Below the pieces are notes generated by a model. It worked only from the letters and a program-made list of their open reading frames with translations, was not told where the DNA came from and did not search any database. DNA of 64,000 nucleotides from Prosthecobacter sp. SYSU 5D2 (GTDB taxonomy: Bacteria; Verrucomicrobiota; Verrucomicrobiia; Verrucomicrobiales; Verrucomicrobiaceae). The stretch spans positions 350,047-414,046 of the forward strand of contig NZ_JBBYXL010000007.1 of assembly GCF_039655865.1 (NCBI RefSeq), in the 5' to 3' direction. Position numbers and translations under genes: made by a program. Shown here piece after piece: positions 8,684-16,895 of this stretch (the first letter of the stretch is position 1; the number at the start of each line of letters is the position of its first letter).

Positions 8684-9596
8684 GTGGCCCGAAATTCGGG
8701 TTGTGATGGTACTGGTTGCCCTCCTCACTCTGCTTGAGTGCTTTTTCCGTGTGAAGGGAGGACGGCTGTCAAGCGATGTCCGGAATATCGAGAGTATTGC
8801 TCAGGTGGCCGAGGAGGTGAGTGCAGCCCCGACCCCCAGATGGCTGTTTGTCGGAAACTCACTCCTGCAGGCAGGGGTAGACCCGGTATTGTTGAGGAAG
8901 GAGATGCTAACCTACGGGGCTCCGCAAAACCTGGGAATTTTCATGGCTTATCCTGATTCCTCGCACATGAAGATTTGGGATTATTTGGTAGAACGCTATT
9001 TCGCAGAAACGGACTGTCTTCCGGATAAACTTGTTCTAGTAACTGGCAGAATGCATCTGGCAGATGCGCCTGCCAATGTATCGCATCTGGGTGCCTATTA
9101 CGTCTCATGGCGGGCGCTGCCGCGATACTTAAAGGAGGATGGAGGCAGCAGCGAAGCCGTTGCGGAGTTTTTCGTGGGAAGGAGCATGGCTCTAATGCGC
9201 AGCCGCCAGAGGGTAAGTCCACGCGTTTTTGACATCCTGTTGCCCCACTATCAAGAAAACTGGCATCTTCTCAACGAGGCGGCGATGCAAGGACCTCTGG
9301 TAGAGAAAGTGGGGCAGGCATCCAAAGCTTATGAAACCCGGCATCTACGGCATTTCATCCGGCTGCTGTCAGAGAGGAAGGTGGAGCTGCTGGTGGTGAA
9401 AGCTCCAATGCAGCATTCATATGAGCTGCCGGAAGAGATCCTCGAGGTTCTGGGACAAGCGGGTGTTCCTGTGGTGGATGTCAACCCGTTGCTGCAACTG
9501 GGTGCAGAACATTTTGCGGATGCGGATCATCTGAATGAAGCAGGGAGAGTACTGTTTACCCGAGCGTTGGGAGAGGCCTTGGGAAAGGGTTGGTAA
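8658..9596 (+). CDS. SGNH-fold partner of the MBOAT acyltransferase (DltD/AlgJ-like role)
   Basis: The protein has one N-terminal membrane helix (about residues 11-27) and an extracytoplasmic SGNH hydrolase-like domain. The nucleophile motif is FVGNSLL with Ser68, in place of GDS. The C-terminal Asp-His pair lies in DADHLNEAG, with Asp288 and His291. MBOAT systems usually pair with such a protein, which makes or edits the final ester outside the membrane (DltD, AlgJ/AlgX, PatB). The ATG at 8658 lies inside the MBOAT gene, so the two are coupled. Sampled lines in this gene are close to 47% G+C, below the 57-68% of nearby housekeeping-like genes. Confidence 0.8.
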   Translation: MNSFTSVFKWPEIRVVMVLVALLTLLECFFRVKGGRLSSDVRNIESIAQVAEEVSAAPTPRWLFVGNSLLQAGVDPVLLRKEMLTYGAPQNLGIFMAYPDSSHMKIWDYLVERYFAETDCLPDKLVLVTGRMHLADAPANVSHLGAYYVSWRALPRYLKEDGGSSEAVAEFFVGRSMALMRSRQRVSPRVFDILLPHYQENWHLLNEAAMQGPLVEKVGQASKAYETRHLRHFIRLLSERKVELLVVKAPMQHSYELPEEILEVLGQAGVPVVDVNPLLQLGAEHFADADHLNEAGRVLFTRALGEALGKGW

Positions 9597-9636
9597 TAGA
9601 CTTGTTTTATGCTCTCATAGCGATCCCTCTCCCCTC

Positions 9637-10953
9637 ATGAATTACGAAGACCGTCTCCGCAAGCTGCTCAGTTCCATCCTCAGACTTTCGGAATCAAGGC
9701 TGAAGCCCAACGGGCATATTATGGATGAACTGGGAGCAGACTCCCTCCAGTTCCTGGATTATATCCGAAGTGTGGAGAAAGAATTTGGTCTGACTCTGAA
9801 AGGGTCTGATTCGGACCATTTTGCGACTCTCAAAAAAGCGGCGGCCTTTCTTGAGAAACAGCAAATAGGCACGGCAGCGCCGCAAGAAGCGCCTGCCCCA
9901 GTTGAGAATGCTGCGACAGTATTTCAGGCGGGGATGTGGCTGGATGACCAAGGGCTGTTGCACTATCCTTTGGAAATTGGCATGCCCTTAACCGGAAGAA
10001 ATAACTTGGGTGAAACAGCGATTCTCAAGCTGATTGGTGACCTGCGCTGGAGGCATGTGAATTTTTTTTCCAAAGTGCCCAGCAAACTGCTGTGTGATGA
10101 CACTGGGGAGAGACTTTATGCGACTTTCTTCTATGTGGAGGCTAATTTTTCAGAGTCCGCACCTTTGTCTTCTTTTCGAGAGAATGATGAATTGCACATC
10201 GTATCCTCGTTGAAATCCAGCGGTGGAAGTGTGCTGGACGGCTATCACTGGCTGTTCCATGGGCCTATGCAAAATCCACCGGCTGACCCGTCGGCGCAGG
10301 GAGTTCCGTATTTCCGGACCTCGAACATTTTTGTCAAAATGTTGCAAGGGGCGCAATGGCTGAAAAAATCCAAACCTTGCCAGCCTGGCATGGCACGGAT
10401 TCCACAGATGGAAGGAGCACCGGATTCTGCAGAGATGTGTCGTCAGGCGGATGAGAACAATGGCTTTGGCCCGATCCCGCAAGACTGGCTGACATTGTCT
10501 GAGGGTCCGGTGGAGATTTTTTATGATATTGTGCCGGACCGTGATCTGAACGGGGCGGGGCTGCTTTATTTCGCGAATTATCCTCAAATCTTGGACATCG
10601 TGGAAAGAGAGGTTTTGCAAAAGAAGCTTCCGCTGCCTTTCGAAGAAACGACTGTGGATCGCCGGACGGTGGTGCGCCGGCAGAGTGCCTATCTTAGCAA
10701 TGCGAGCCAGTCTGACAGACTGCGAATTCATGTCACAGTGGCTGCTGAAAATCCCTTTATCCCGCTGGCAGGCCGGCCAGAGAAACCGGAAGAGAGGTCA
10801 ATTCACCTTTGGCTGAACTTTGTCATGTGGCGGTGTTCTGATGACCGCAAAATGATGGTATCAACTGTGCGGAAGGTGATCACAGACATGACCTGGGGTG
10901 GGACCCGCGTCATGAAGCAGTTGCAGACCATAAATCCTATAGTCCCCGCATGA
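9637..10953 (+). CDS. Acyl carrier protein fused to LnmK-like acyltransferase/decarboxylase domain
   Basis: The start is ATG 9637, 40 bases after the SGNH gene, giving 438 residues. Residues 1-78 are an acyl carrier domain with GADSLQFLDYIRS, where Ser36 would carry phosphopantetheine. An Ala/Pro/Gln-rich linker (about 79-97) leads to a domain of about 340 residues resembling the LnmK/Pnap_2097 double hot-dog family, with segments MPLTGRNNLGETAILKLIGD, PYFRTSNIFVKM and GLLYFANYPQILD. LnmK of leinamycin synthesis takes methylmalonyl-CoA, decarboxylates it and leaves propionyl on an ACP. By analogy this protein would load its own carrier with propionyl. The family assignment is from memory of motifs. 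The next gene overlaps at ATGA. Confidence 0.75.
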   Translation: MNYEDRLRKLLSSILRLSESRLKPNGHIMDELGADSLQFLDYIRSVEKEFGLTLKGSDSDHFATLKKAAAFLEKQQIGTAAPQEAPAPVENAATVFQAGMWLDDQGLLHYPLEIGMPLTGRNNLGETAILKLIGDLRWRHVNFFSKVPSKLLCDDTGERLYATFFYVEANFSESAPLSSFRENDELHIVSSLKSSGGSVLDGYHWLFHGPMQNPPADPSAQGVPYFRTSNIFVKMLQGAQWLKKSKPCQPGMARIPQMEGAPDSAEMCRQADENNGFGPIPQDWLTLSEGPVEIFYDIVPDRDLNGAGLLYFANYPQILDIVEREVLQKKLPLPFEETTVDRRTVVRRQSAYLSNASQSDRLRIHVTVAAENPFIPLAGRPEKPEERSIHLWLNFVMWRCSDDRKMMVSTVRKVITDMTWGGTRVMKQLQTINPIVPA

Positions 10954-13736
10954 TGAGCATATTCCTTCCTGCTGATGAATCATGGAAGGTCTATGGCCGC
11001 GAGGACTGGCTAAGGCAGGCGGGTCCAGACATTGCTGACCGTGTGCAGCAAGCTCCGGGAAACAGGCGTGTGCCTCTTTATGGCCTGAGCGACCAAGTCT
11101 GGGAGAACAGCCCCTTGAGGAAGGAAGCGCATGCCTGGAGGCTGGTGGAAAATTCACCCACACCATCAAAGCAGCAGAGATCTTGTGATCCTGTGGAAGA
11201 AGTTGTGGCGGTGTTGAAAGGCTGGTTGGAGACTTCTGGAACGAAAGATTCGTACCTTTGCGTGCAGTGTGAGATGGATATCTTCGCGACTGTTGCGAAG
11301 CTGCGTGCGCTCCGCGGACTGGCCAGGGCACTGGCAGCTGAGGGTGACAGGCCCATGCCAAAAATCAGAGCCTGTTTATGCCTTGGCAAGCTGGAAGGAT
11401 ATGATCAGGCTTGCGGATTGATCCGAGCTACAGTGCAGGCGGTCTCGGGAATTTTGGGAATGTCAGATGAGATCGAAGCAGACCCTCAAGCATTCATGGG
11501 AATGGACGGGCAGGCGGATGTGGAGGAAATACGGCGTCGGATGCAGGCGCTGTCCTGTATTCTACAGGAGGAGTCGGGGCTGGGGAAGGTGGCTGATCCG
11601 CTGGCGGGCAGCTTTCTTGTAGAGGCGGAGACGCGTCTGCTGGCCGGGAAAGTGTATGAGGCCCTGGGATCAGGCTGCTTTAAAGGAGTGCCTTTTTCTG
11701 AGGTGATACAACGTTGCGAAGTGAGACCTACGCTTGCAGACCCGGGTTGGCCAGGGCTCCCGCCATTTATCCGGGGCCCCTATGCGAGCATGTATCTTAA
11801 AGCTCCGTGGACGCTGAGGCAGTATGCGGGTTTTTCAACTGCGGAGGAGACAAACGCCTTCTTCCGCAGTGCGCTCGCTGATGGACAAAGGGGACTGTCC
11901 GTCGCTTTTGATCTGCCAACACACCGTGGTTATGACTCCGACCATCCCCGTGTAACGGGAGATGTGGGCAAGGCGGGGGTAGCGATAGATACGGTGGAGG
12001 ACATGAAGCGTCTGTTCGAGAGTATTCCGCTGGGCCAGATCACGGTCTCCATGACAATGAATGGGGCGGTTCTGCCGGTCCTGGCCTTTTTTATTGTGAC
12101 GGCGGAAGAGCAGGGGGTGTCTTTGGAGGCGTTGAGCGGGACCATCCAAAACGACATTCTAAAAGAGTACATGGTGCGCAACACCTACATTTATCCTCCG
12201 GGGCCTTCGTTGCGGATCGTTGCCGATGTGATGAGATGGCTTGCTGAAAACTGTCCCCGGTTCAATTCCATTTCCGTATCCGGTTACCATATGCATGAGG
12301 CGGGGGCGACAGCGGCCCAGGAACTGGCCTATACGCTGGCCAATGGCCTGGCCTATCTGGAAGCCGGGAGCAAGGCGGGGGTCCCTGCAGAGACGTTGGC
12401 AGCGCGAATGTCATTTTTCTGGGCGCAGGGAATGAACTACCAGACTGAGGTAGCCAAGCTGCGGGCTGCCAGGGGTCTGTGGGCCCGACTGCTGTGGGAT
12501 GCGGGCATCCGCTCTGCCAAAGCGCTCGCGCTGCGCTGCCACTGCCAGACAAGCGGATGGAGCCTGACGCGGCAGGACCCCGTCAACAACATTGTGCGGA
12601 CCACCGTGGAAGCGCTTTCTGCGGTACATGGGCATACTCAATCCCTGCATACCAATTCGCTGGATGAGGCTGTGGCGCTGCCTTCGGATGCTGCTGCCCG
12701 TATTGCCCGGCAAACGCAGCTAATTCTGCAGAAAGAATCCGGTATTTGTTCTGTGATTGATCCTTGGGGAGGATCCCTTGATATGGAGGAGAGAACGGCA
12801 GCTCTCGCTTCAGAGGCCATGGAGATGATCGATGAAATACGCGAGGCAGGGGGGATGGTCCATGCGGTAGCCAAGGGTCTGCCTCAGCGGCGGATAGAAG
12901 AGGCTGCAGCCCGCCGACAGGCCAACATTGATTCAGGCAGTGAAAAAATCATCGGGGTGAATTACCTCCAGCCCGACCATGAAGCGCCTTTGGAAATCCG
13001 TGACATTGATAATGCGGCGGTTAGGTCGGCCCAGTTGGCGCGCTTGCAACAGGTAAAGGCGACCCGGAACCCAATCCGGGTGCAGGAGTCATTGCAGGCG
13101 CTGGAAGTTGCTGCCAGGGATCCTGATGCCAACCTGCTGGCGCTGGCCATTGTGGCTGCAAGAGAAAGGGCGACGCTAGGAGAAATCTCCCTGGCTCTGG
13201 AGCAAGTCTTTGGCCGGTATTATGCGATGACACAGGTGGTCGGCGGTGTTTATAGTGCGGCCATGCCTGCGGAGGAAGATTCTGAAATGAAGAGAGTCCG
13301 GGTCCGGGTGGAGCAGTTTGCCAGGAAGAACGGCCGCCGCCCGCGTATGCTTCTTGCCAAAATGGGCCAGGATGGACATGACCGGGGAGCCAAGGTGGTT
13401 GCAGGGGCGTTCTCAGACTTTGGTTTTGATGTTGATCTGGCACCCTTGTTCAGGACTCCCGACGAAGTATGCCGACAGGCCATCGACAACGATGTTCATG
13501 TGATAGGCATCAGTTCTCTGGCTGGGGGACATACGACTTTGGTTCCCGAATTGCTGCGCCTGTTGAAAGAGCAGGAGTCATCTCATATGCAGGTCATTGT
13601 CGGCGGTATTATTCCAGACGGAGATCATGCGGTGCTTTCGGCTCAAGGAGTGGGTGCCATTTTCGGACCCGGCACTCGCTTGCCGGATTGTGCGCATCGC
13701 GTAATGGATCTGCTGGAAATTCATTCATCAGCATGA
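10950..13736 (+). CDS. Methylmalonyl-CoA mutase, large subunit fused to a partial small-subunit-like segment
   Basis: The enzyme interconverts succinyl-CoA and (2R)-methylmalonyl-CoA using adenosylcobalamin. Residues about 270-928 are a full large subunit. Substrate residues Tyr292, Gln400, Arg410 and His447 match Tyr89, Gln197, Arg207 and His244 of the Propionibacterium enzyme with a constant offset of 203. The B12 motif has Lys804, Asp808 and His810 (DGHDRG). Tyr292 plus Arg410 indicates a carboxylated substrate rather than isobutyryl-CoA. Residues about 100-245 resemble only the second half of a small-subunit barrel, ending in QEESGLGKVADPLAGS. At 928 residues it is about 200 longer than usual. 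Arg82 of the reference is Ala285 here. Overlaps of ATGA type link it to both neighbours. Confidence 0.92.
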   Translation: MMSIFLPADESWKVYGREDWLRQAGPDIADRVQQAPGNRRVPLYGLSDQVWENSPLRKEAHAWRLVENSPTPSKQQRSCDPVEEVVAVLKGWLETSGTKDSYLCVQCEMDIFATVAKLRALRGLARALAAEGDRPMPKIRACLCLGKLEGYDQACGLIRATVQAVSGILGMSDEIEADPQAFMGMDGQADVEEIRRRMQALSCILQEESGLGKVADPLAGSFLVEAETRLLAGKVYEALGSGCFKGVPFSEVIQRCEVRPTLADPGWPGLPPFIRGPYASMYLKAPWTLRQYAGFSTAEETNAFFRSALADGQRGLSVAFDLPTHRGYDSDHPRVTGDVGKAGVAIDTVEDMKRLFESIPLGQITVSMTMNGAVLPVLAFFIVTAEEQGVSLEALSGTIQNDILKEYMVRNTYIYPPGPSLRIVADVMRWLAENCPRFNSISVSGYHMHEAGATAAQELAYTLANGLAYLEAGSKAGVPAETLAARMSFFWAQGMNYQTEVAKLRAARGLWARLLWDAGIRSAKALALRCHCQTSGWSLTRQDPVNNIVRTTVEALSAVHGHTQSLHTNSLDEAVALPSDAAARIARQTQLILQKESGICSVIDPWGGSLDMEERTAALASEAMEMIDEIREAGGMVHAVAKGLPQRRIEEAAARRQANIDSGSEKIIGVNYLQPDHEAPLEIRDIDNAAVRSAQLARLQQVKATRNPIRVQESLQALEVAARDPDANLLALAIVAARERATLGEISLALEQVFGRYYAMTQVVGGVYSAAMPAEEDSEMKRVRVRVEQFARKNGRRPRMLLAKMGQDGHDRGAKVVAGAFSDFGFDVDLAPLFRTPDEVCRQAIDNDVHVIGISSLAGGHTTLVPELLRLLKEQESSHMQVIVGGIIPDGDHAVLSAQGVGAIFGPGTRLPDCAHRVMDLLEIHSSA

Positions 13737-14677
13737 AATTCCATTTAGATGCTGAAGAATGGGCTCGAAGGCTGTCTTTGGGAGACCGTCAGGCCTTGTC
13801 CCGGGCCATCACGCTCGCAGAGAGCAGTTTGGAAAAGGACCAAGAAATGGCGAGCCGTCTGTTTGCCGCACTTCCGAAACCGATGGAAAACTCACTGCGC
13901 ATCGGTGTGACCGGAGCGCCCGGCGCGGGTAAGAGTTCCTTGATCGAGGCGGTAGGACTCAGGCTCTGCAGCCAAGGACATCGCGTGGCTGTGCTAACGT
14001 TAGATCCTTCAAGCACAGTTCATGGAGGCAGTTTGCTCGGAGATAAGACCCGGATGCATGAACTGAGTCATCACCCTGCTTCCTATGTCCGGCCCACCCC
14101 TTCAGGAGGGGTACTGGGGGGGATAGGTATCGCGACGTTTTCGGCGCTGACTCTGTGTGAAGCGGCCGGATTTGAGATCCTGTTCGTGGAGACGGTAGGT
14201 ACCGGGCAGAGTGAATACAGTGTGATTGATGTCACTGATGTAACGTTGCTGGTCATGGATCCGGGGAGCGGGGATGGTGTGCAGATGCTGAAAAAGGGAC
14301 TGTTGGAACATGTGGACTGGATTGCCATCAGTAAGGCCGATGGCGAACGCCGCTCTCAAGCGGAAGCTTTGCACATCGAATTCCTGAACAGTCCTTCCTC
14401 AAGGCCGGTTCTTCTCACCAGCCAGGAGGACGAAGCTGTCATCAATCAATGGGCGCGACGGATTCAAGAGCACCGCCAGACCAGTGGCAACCTGCGCCTG
14501 CGCCGGCATGAGCAAGCTCAAAAGGCCTTCCGATGGACATTTGAGCAGATGTTGATCCAGCAATTGAGGGCGAACCCGGAAGTTGACGGTGAATCCGTAC
14601 TTTTTGCGGAATCAAACACGCTGAGCCCCCAGCTTGTGACCCACGCTGCACAAACCCTGATTCGCAGACTCATTTAA
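13733..14677 (+). CDS. meaB: MeaB/ArgK-type GTPase, methylmalonyl-CoA mutase chaperone
   Basis: MeaB proteins protect and reload cobalamin in methylmalonyl-CoA mutase using GTP hydrolysis. The start at ATG 13733 overlaps the mutase stop as ATGA and gives 314 residues. Walker A is GAPGAGKS at residues 61-68, the LTLDPSS segment follows near 88, GGSLLGDKTRM lies near 98-108, and ETVGTGQSE is at 153-161. The base-recognition motif is SKAD at 200-203 instead of the usual NKAD. The C-terminal 60 residues, which normally mediate dimerisation, are present. It closes the acylation cassette; a convergent gene begins 24 bases further on without a clear terminator. Confidence 0.93.
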   Translation: MKFHLDAEEWARRLSLGDRQALSRAITLAESSLEKDQEMASRLFAALPKPMENSLRIGVTGAPGAGKSSLIEAVGLRLCSQGHRVAVLTLDPSSTVHGGSLLGDKTRMHELSHHPASYVRPTPSGGVLGGIGIATFSALTLCEAAGFEILFVETVGTGQSEYSVIDVTDVTLLVMDPGSGDGVQMLKKGLLEHVDWIAISKADGERRSQAEALHIEFLNSPSSRPVLLTSQEDEAVINQWARRIQEHRQTSGNLRLRRHEQAQKAFRWTFEQMLIQQLRANPEVDGESVLFAESNTLSPQLVTHAAQTLIRRLI

Positions 14678-14700
14678 ACGGGAAGCCTACGGTCCGGACA

Positions 14701-15453
14701 TCAATCTATGACGACGAACATGGCGGCGAAGGTGTTAGGAGCGAACTGGGTCTCGGGGGCGGGGGAAGTGATCATCTGGGAGATGTCGCCATCCAGGTAA
14801 AGGGCGTTCTGGCAGCCGAGGTGGAGGAAGAAGCGGGAGAGCTGGTGGAAGGTGACGCGGCCTTTGACACGGTCCTCACGGTCGCTCATGACGAAGACGA
14901 TTTCTTTGGTGGCGGTGACGATGCCAACGGCGCTTCGCTGTCTTTTGTTAGGCGAGTTGATCTGAAAAGCAGGATGAATGGCACCTTTGCGAAGCAGGAT
15001 GGGGCCGGACTGGTTGGCAATGCGGGGTCGGAGATTGAGTGAAGGGTATTCAGTGCTGGTGACGATACCGGGGCCGGTGATGGCATCCAGGTAGAAAACG
15101 CCGTTGGGTTTGAGAAAGAAGTTGCCGTAGCCATCGGCGAGATTCAGGGGAACGAGTTCTTTGAACGCACTTATAGTTAGGCCGCAGGGCTTGGGGCCGC
15201 GTTCATAGATGCCGGCATTGGTGGCAAAGAGGAGGGTCTTGCCCTCGCTGGTGAGCTGTTTCTGCAGGCCGCCGAAATCGGACAGCGGCTTGCCCTGGGG
15301 ATCTGTCCAGCGGAGGTCGAGCTTGGCATGATCTGCGGCGGCGACGCGGTGAAGGTGGTAGAGAGCGCCTTCATGCTCCATGGATTCTGTAGCGTGAAGC
15401 CGCGCGGCGAGTGAGAAGGTTAGCCAGAGGAGGAGACTGGTAAATGACCGCAT
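14701..15453 (-). CDS. Phosphodiester glycosidase family protein (DUF2233/NAGPA domain), exported
   Basis: A signal peptide (residues 1-21) precedes a domain with the hallmarks of the NAGPA/DUF2233 family: FATNAGIYE near 78, PCGL near 90, NGVFYLD near 116 and LYLDGDISQM near 218. Family members cleave sugar phosphodiesters or related linkages in cell-wall and capsule metabolism; the substrate here is unknown. The length of 250 residues fits a single-domain member. It converges on the cassette's last gene and probably forms its own transcription unit. Confidence 0.75.
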   Translation of the reverse strand: MRSFTSLLLWLTFSLAARLHATESMEHEGALYHLHRVAAADHAKLDLRWTDPQGKPLSDFGGLQKQLTSEGKTLLFATNAGIYERGPKPCGLTISAFKELVPLNLADGYGNFFLKPNGVFYLDAITGPGIVTSTEYPSLNLRPRIANQSGPILLRKGAIHPAFQINSPNKRQRSAVGIVTATKEIVFVMSDREDRVKGRVTFHQLSRFFLHLGCQNALYLDGDISQMITSPAPETQFAPNTFAAMFVVID

Positions 15454-15610
15454 AGGTATAAAGAGGATGTGTAAAAAAGATTGTCACAAACCGGGGGTAT
15501 TTGGCAAATGAATTAATCCTGGAGCGCGGCCATTAAGAAGTTATTCTTTTGTATTTTGAATCGACTTGTTTGCCCCCGCCTTATTGAGTTCCATTCGTCC
15601 ATCCTTTTTT

Positions 15611-16102
15611 ATGAACGCCCGCTTTGTAAGTTTTATCCCGCTCGTTGTCTCTGTAGTGTTTATGTGGCTGGGCTGGGGCTATTACTCGAAGGCCCAGCAA
15701 AGCACATCCTGGCCGGAGGCTGCGGGAAAGATCATCGAATCCAAGGTGGTGGAGTCAAGCCGGTCCAGATCAGGCAGCTCATCAAAAAGAATGTACAAGG
15801 CTTGGGTGAGCTATGAATATGAAGTGAACGGCCAAAAATACCGCAACGATCAGGTTGGGTTTATGGACGGTAGCTCCAGCAGCCAGAACGGGGTGGCGGC
15901 GGAGGTGAGGAAGTATCCCGCCGGGAGTGCAGTGACCGTTTATTACAATCCGACCGATCCCCATGAAGCCTGTCTGGATCGCTCTGCGGGCCTGGTGCCC
16001 TGGCTGATGATGGGGGGAGGGGTGCTGGGCCTGCTTATCGGCGGCAAGCTGCTGCTTTTTGGCGGGCGGATCAGAACCCGGCGTCACATCGCCCACATGT
16101 AA
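15611..16102 (+). CDS. DUF3592 membrane protein
   Basis: The start at ATG 15611 places an N-terminal membrane helix (FIPLVVSVVFMWLGWGYY) at once, giving 163 residues. An extracytoplasmic beta-rich region follows, containing WPEAAGKIIESKV, YEVNGQKYRND and VTVYYNPTDPHEA, then a second helix near residues 133-153. This layout and the YNP segment are typical of DUF3592, whose function is unknown. An upstream TTG frame to 15566 exists but looks less natural. Confidence 0.7.
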   Translation: MNARFVSFIPLVVSVVFMWLGWGYYSKAQQSTSWPEAAGKIIESKVVESSRSRSGSSSKRMYKAWVSYEYEVNGQKYRNDQVGFMDGSSSSQNGVAAEVRKYPAGSAVTVYYNPTDPHEACLDRSAGLVPWLMMGGGVLGLLIGGKLLLFGGRIRTRRHIAHM

Positions 16103-16124
16103 GGATGCTGTAGGCCACGTCTGC

Positions 16125-16790
16125 TCATTGAGAGAGCTTGACCTTATAGGTTACAGCACCGGGATTGTCATCGTAGTCTCTTGAATCTTCATTGATGCGA
16201 AGGATGACGTTTTCCTGGTCTTCAATAAAAGTGTAGCTGAAGGGTGTGGACGCGGTGCCAGCGGGGACCAGGGTGAGCACGGGGCCTGGCTGGGTCTTGA
16301 ACCGGCCATCGGCGATGACGAGGCGGCAACTATTACCCGTTACCAGGGTGAGGGCGTCAGGATTTTCTGTGGCGAGCTGGCCGTGATCCTTCCACTTGCC
16401 ACTGACGTAGCTGAGAGTGATGACAGTGCCTTTTTTAACCCGGCCAATGGTGTGGCCAATAACTTTATTAGCGGGAATGGGAACGAGAACTTCCTGTGCT
16501 TTGCTGGCGGTGGGGAGGGAGACGGGTGCAGTTGGGATGGCGAGCTGGGCAGAGATGGCATCAATTTCGGCCTGAACCTTGACGGCGGCCTCAAGCATGG
16601 CTTCCCGGGTGTACTGATCGCGTAGCTTAGTGAGCTCAGAAATGTAGGTTTGATGGACTGGCTCAGTGGCTCTTTTGATCGCTGTCTGGTAGGATTCTTT
16701 GAGGCGGGCCAATGCGCCTTCGTCTGCGGCATGGAGCTGGAATTGAATCAAGAACAAGCCAAGGATGATGAGGAAGGCAGGAAGTTTCAT
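16125..16790 (-). CDS. Exported protein of unknown function with N-terminal helical region
   Basis: The start at ATG 16790 gives 221 residues. A signal peptide (1-22, ending HAA) is followed by an alpha-helical stretch of about 60 residues with regular Leu/Tyr/Glu spacing (ARLKESYQTAIKR and LEAAVKVQAEIDAI). Such helical N-termini are common in secreted verrucomicrobial and planctomycete proteins. The C-terminal 120 residues look beta-rich. I recognise no enzyme motif. It stands between the DUF3592 gene (convergent) and mnmG. Confidence 0.6.
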   Translation of the reverse strand: MKLPAFLIILGLFLIQFQLHAADEGALARLKESYQTAIKRATEPVHQTYISELTKLRDQYTREAMLEAAVKVQAEIDAISAQLAIPTAPVSLPTASKAQEVLVPIPANKVIGHTIGRVKKGTVITLSYVSGKWKDHGQLATENPDALTLVTGNSCRLVIADGRFKTQPGPVLTLVPAGTASTPFSYTFIEDQENVILRINEDSRDYDDNPGAVTYKVKLSQ

Positions 16791-16895
16791 GCGGTGAGAA
16801 GAATACTGGACGGTCTCTCTTGAGGTCAATCACTAGAATAAGGCATAGGGCCATCCTTTATTTCAACACTTATAGAAAGGGCGACATTAGGGGAT

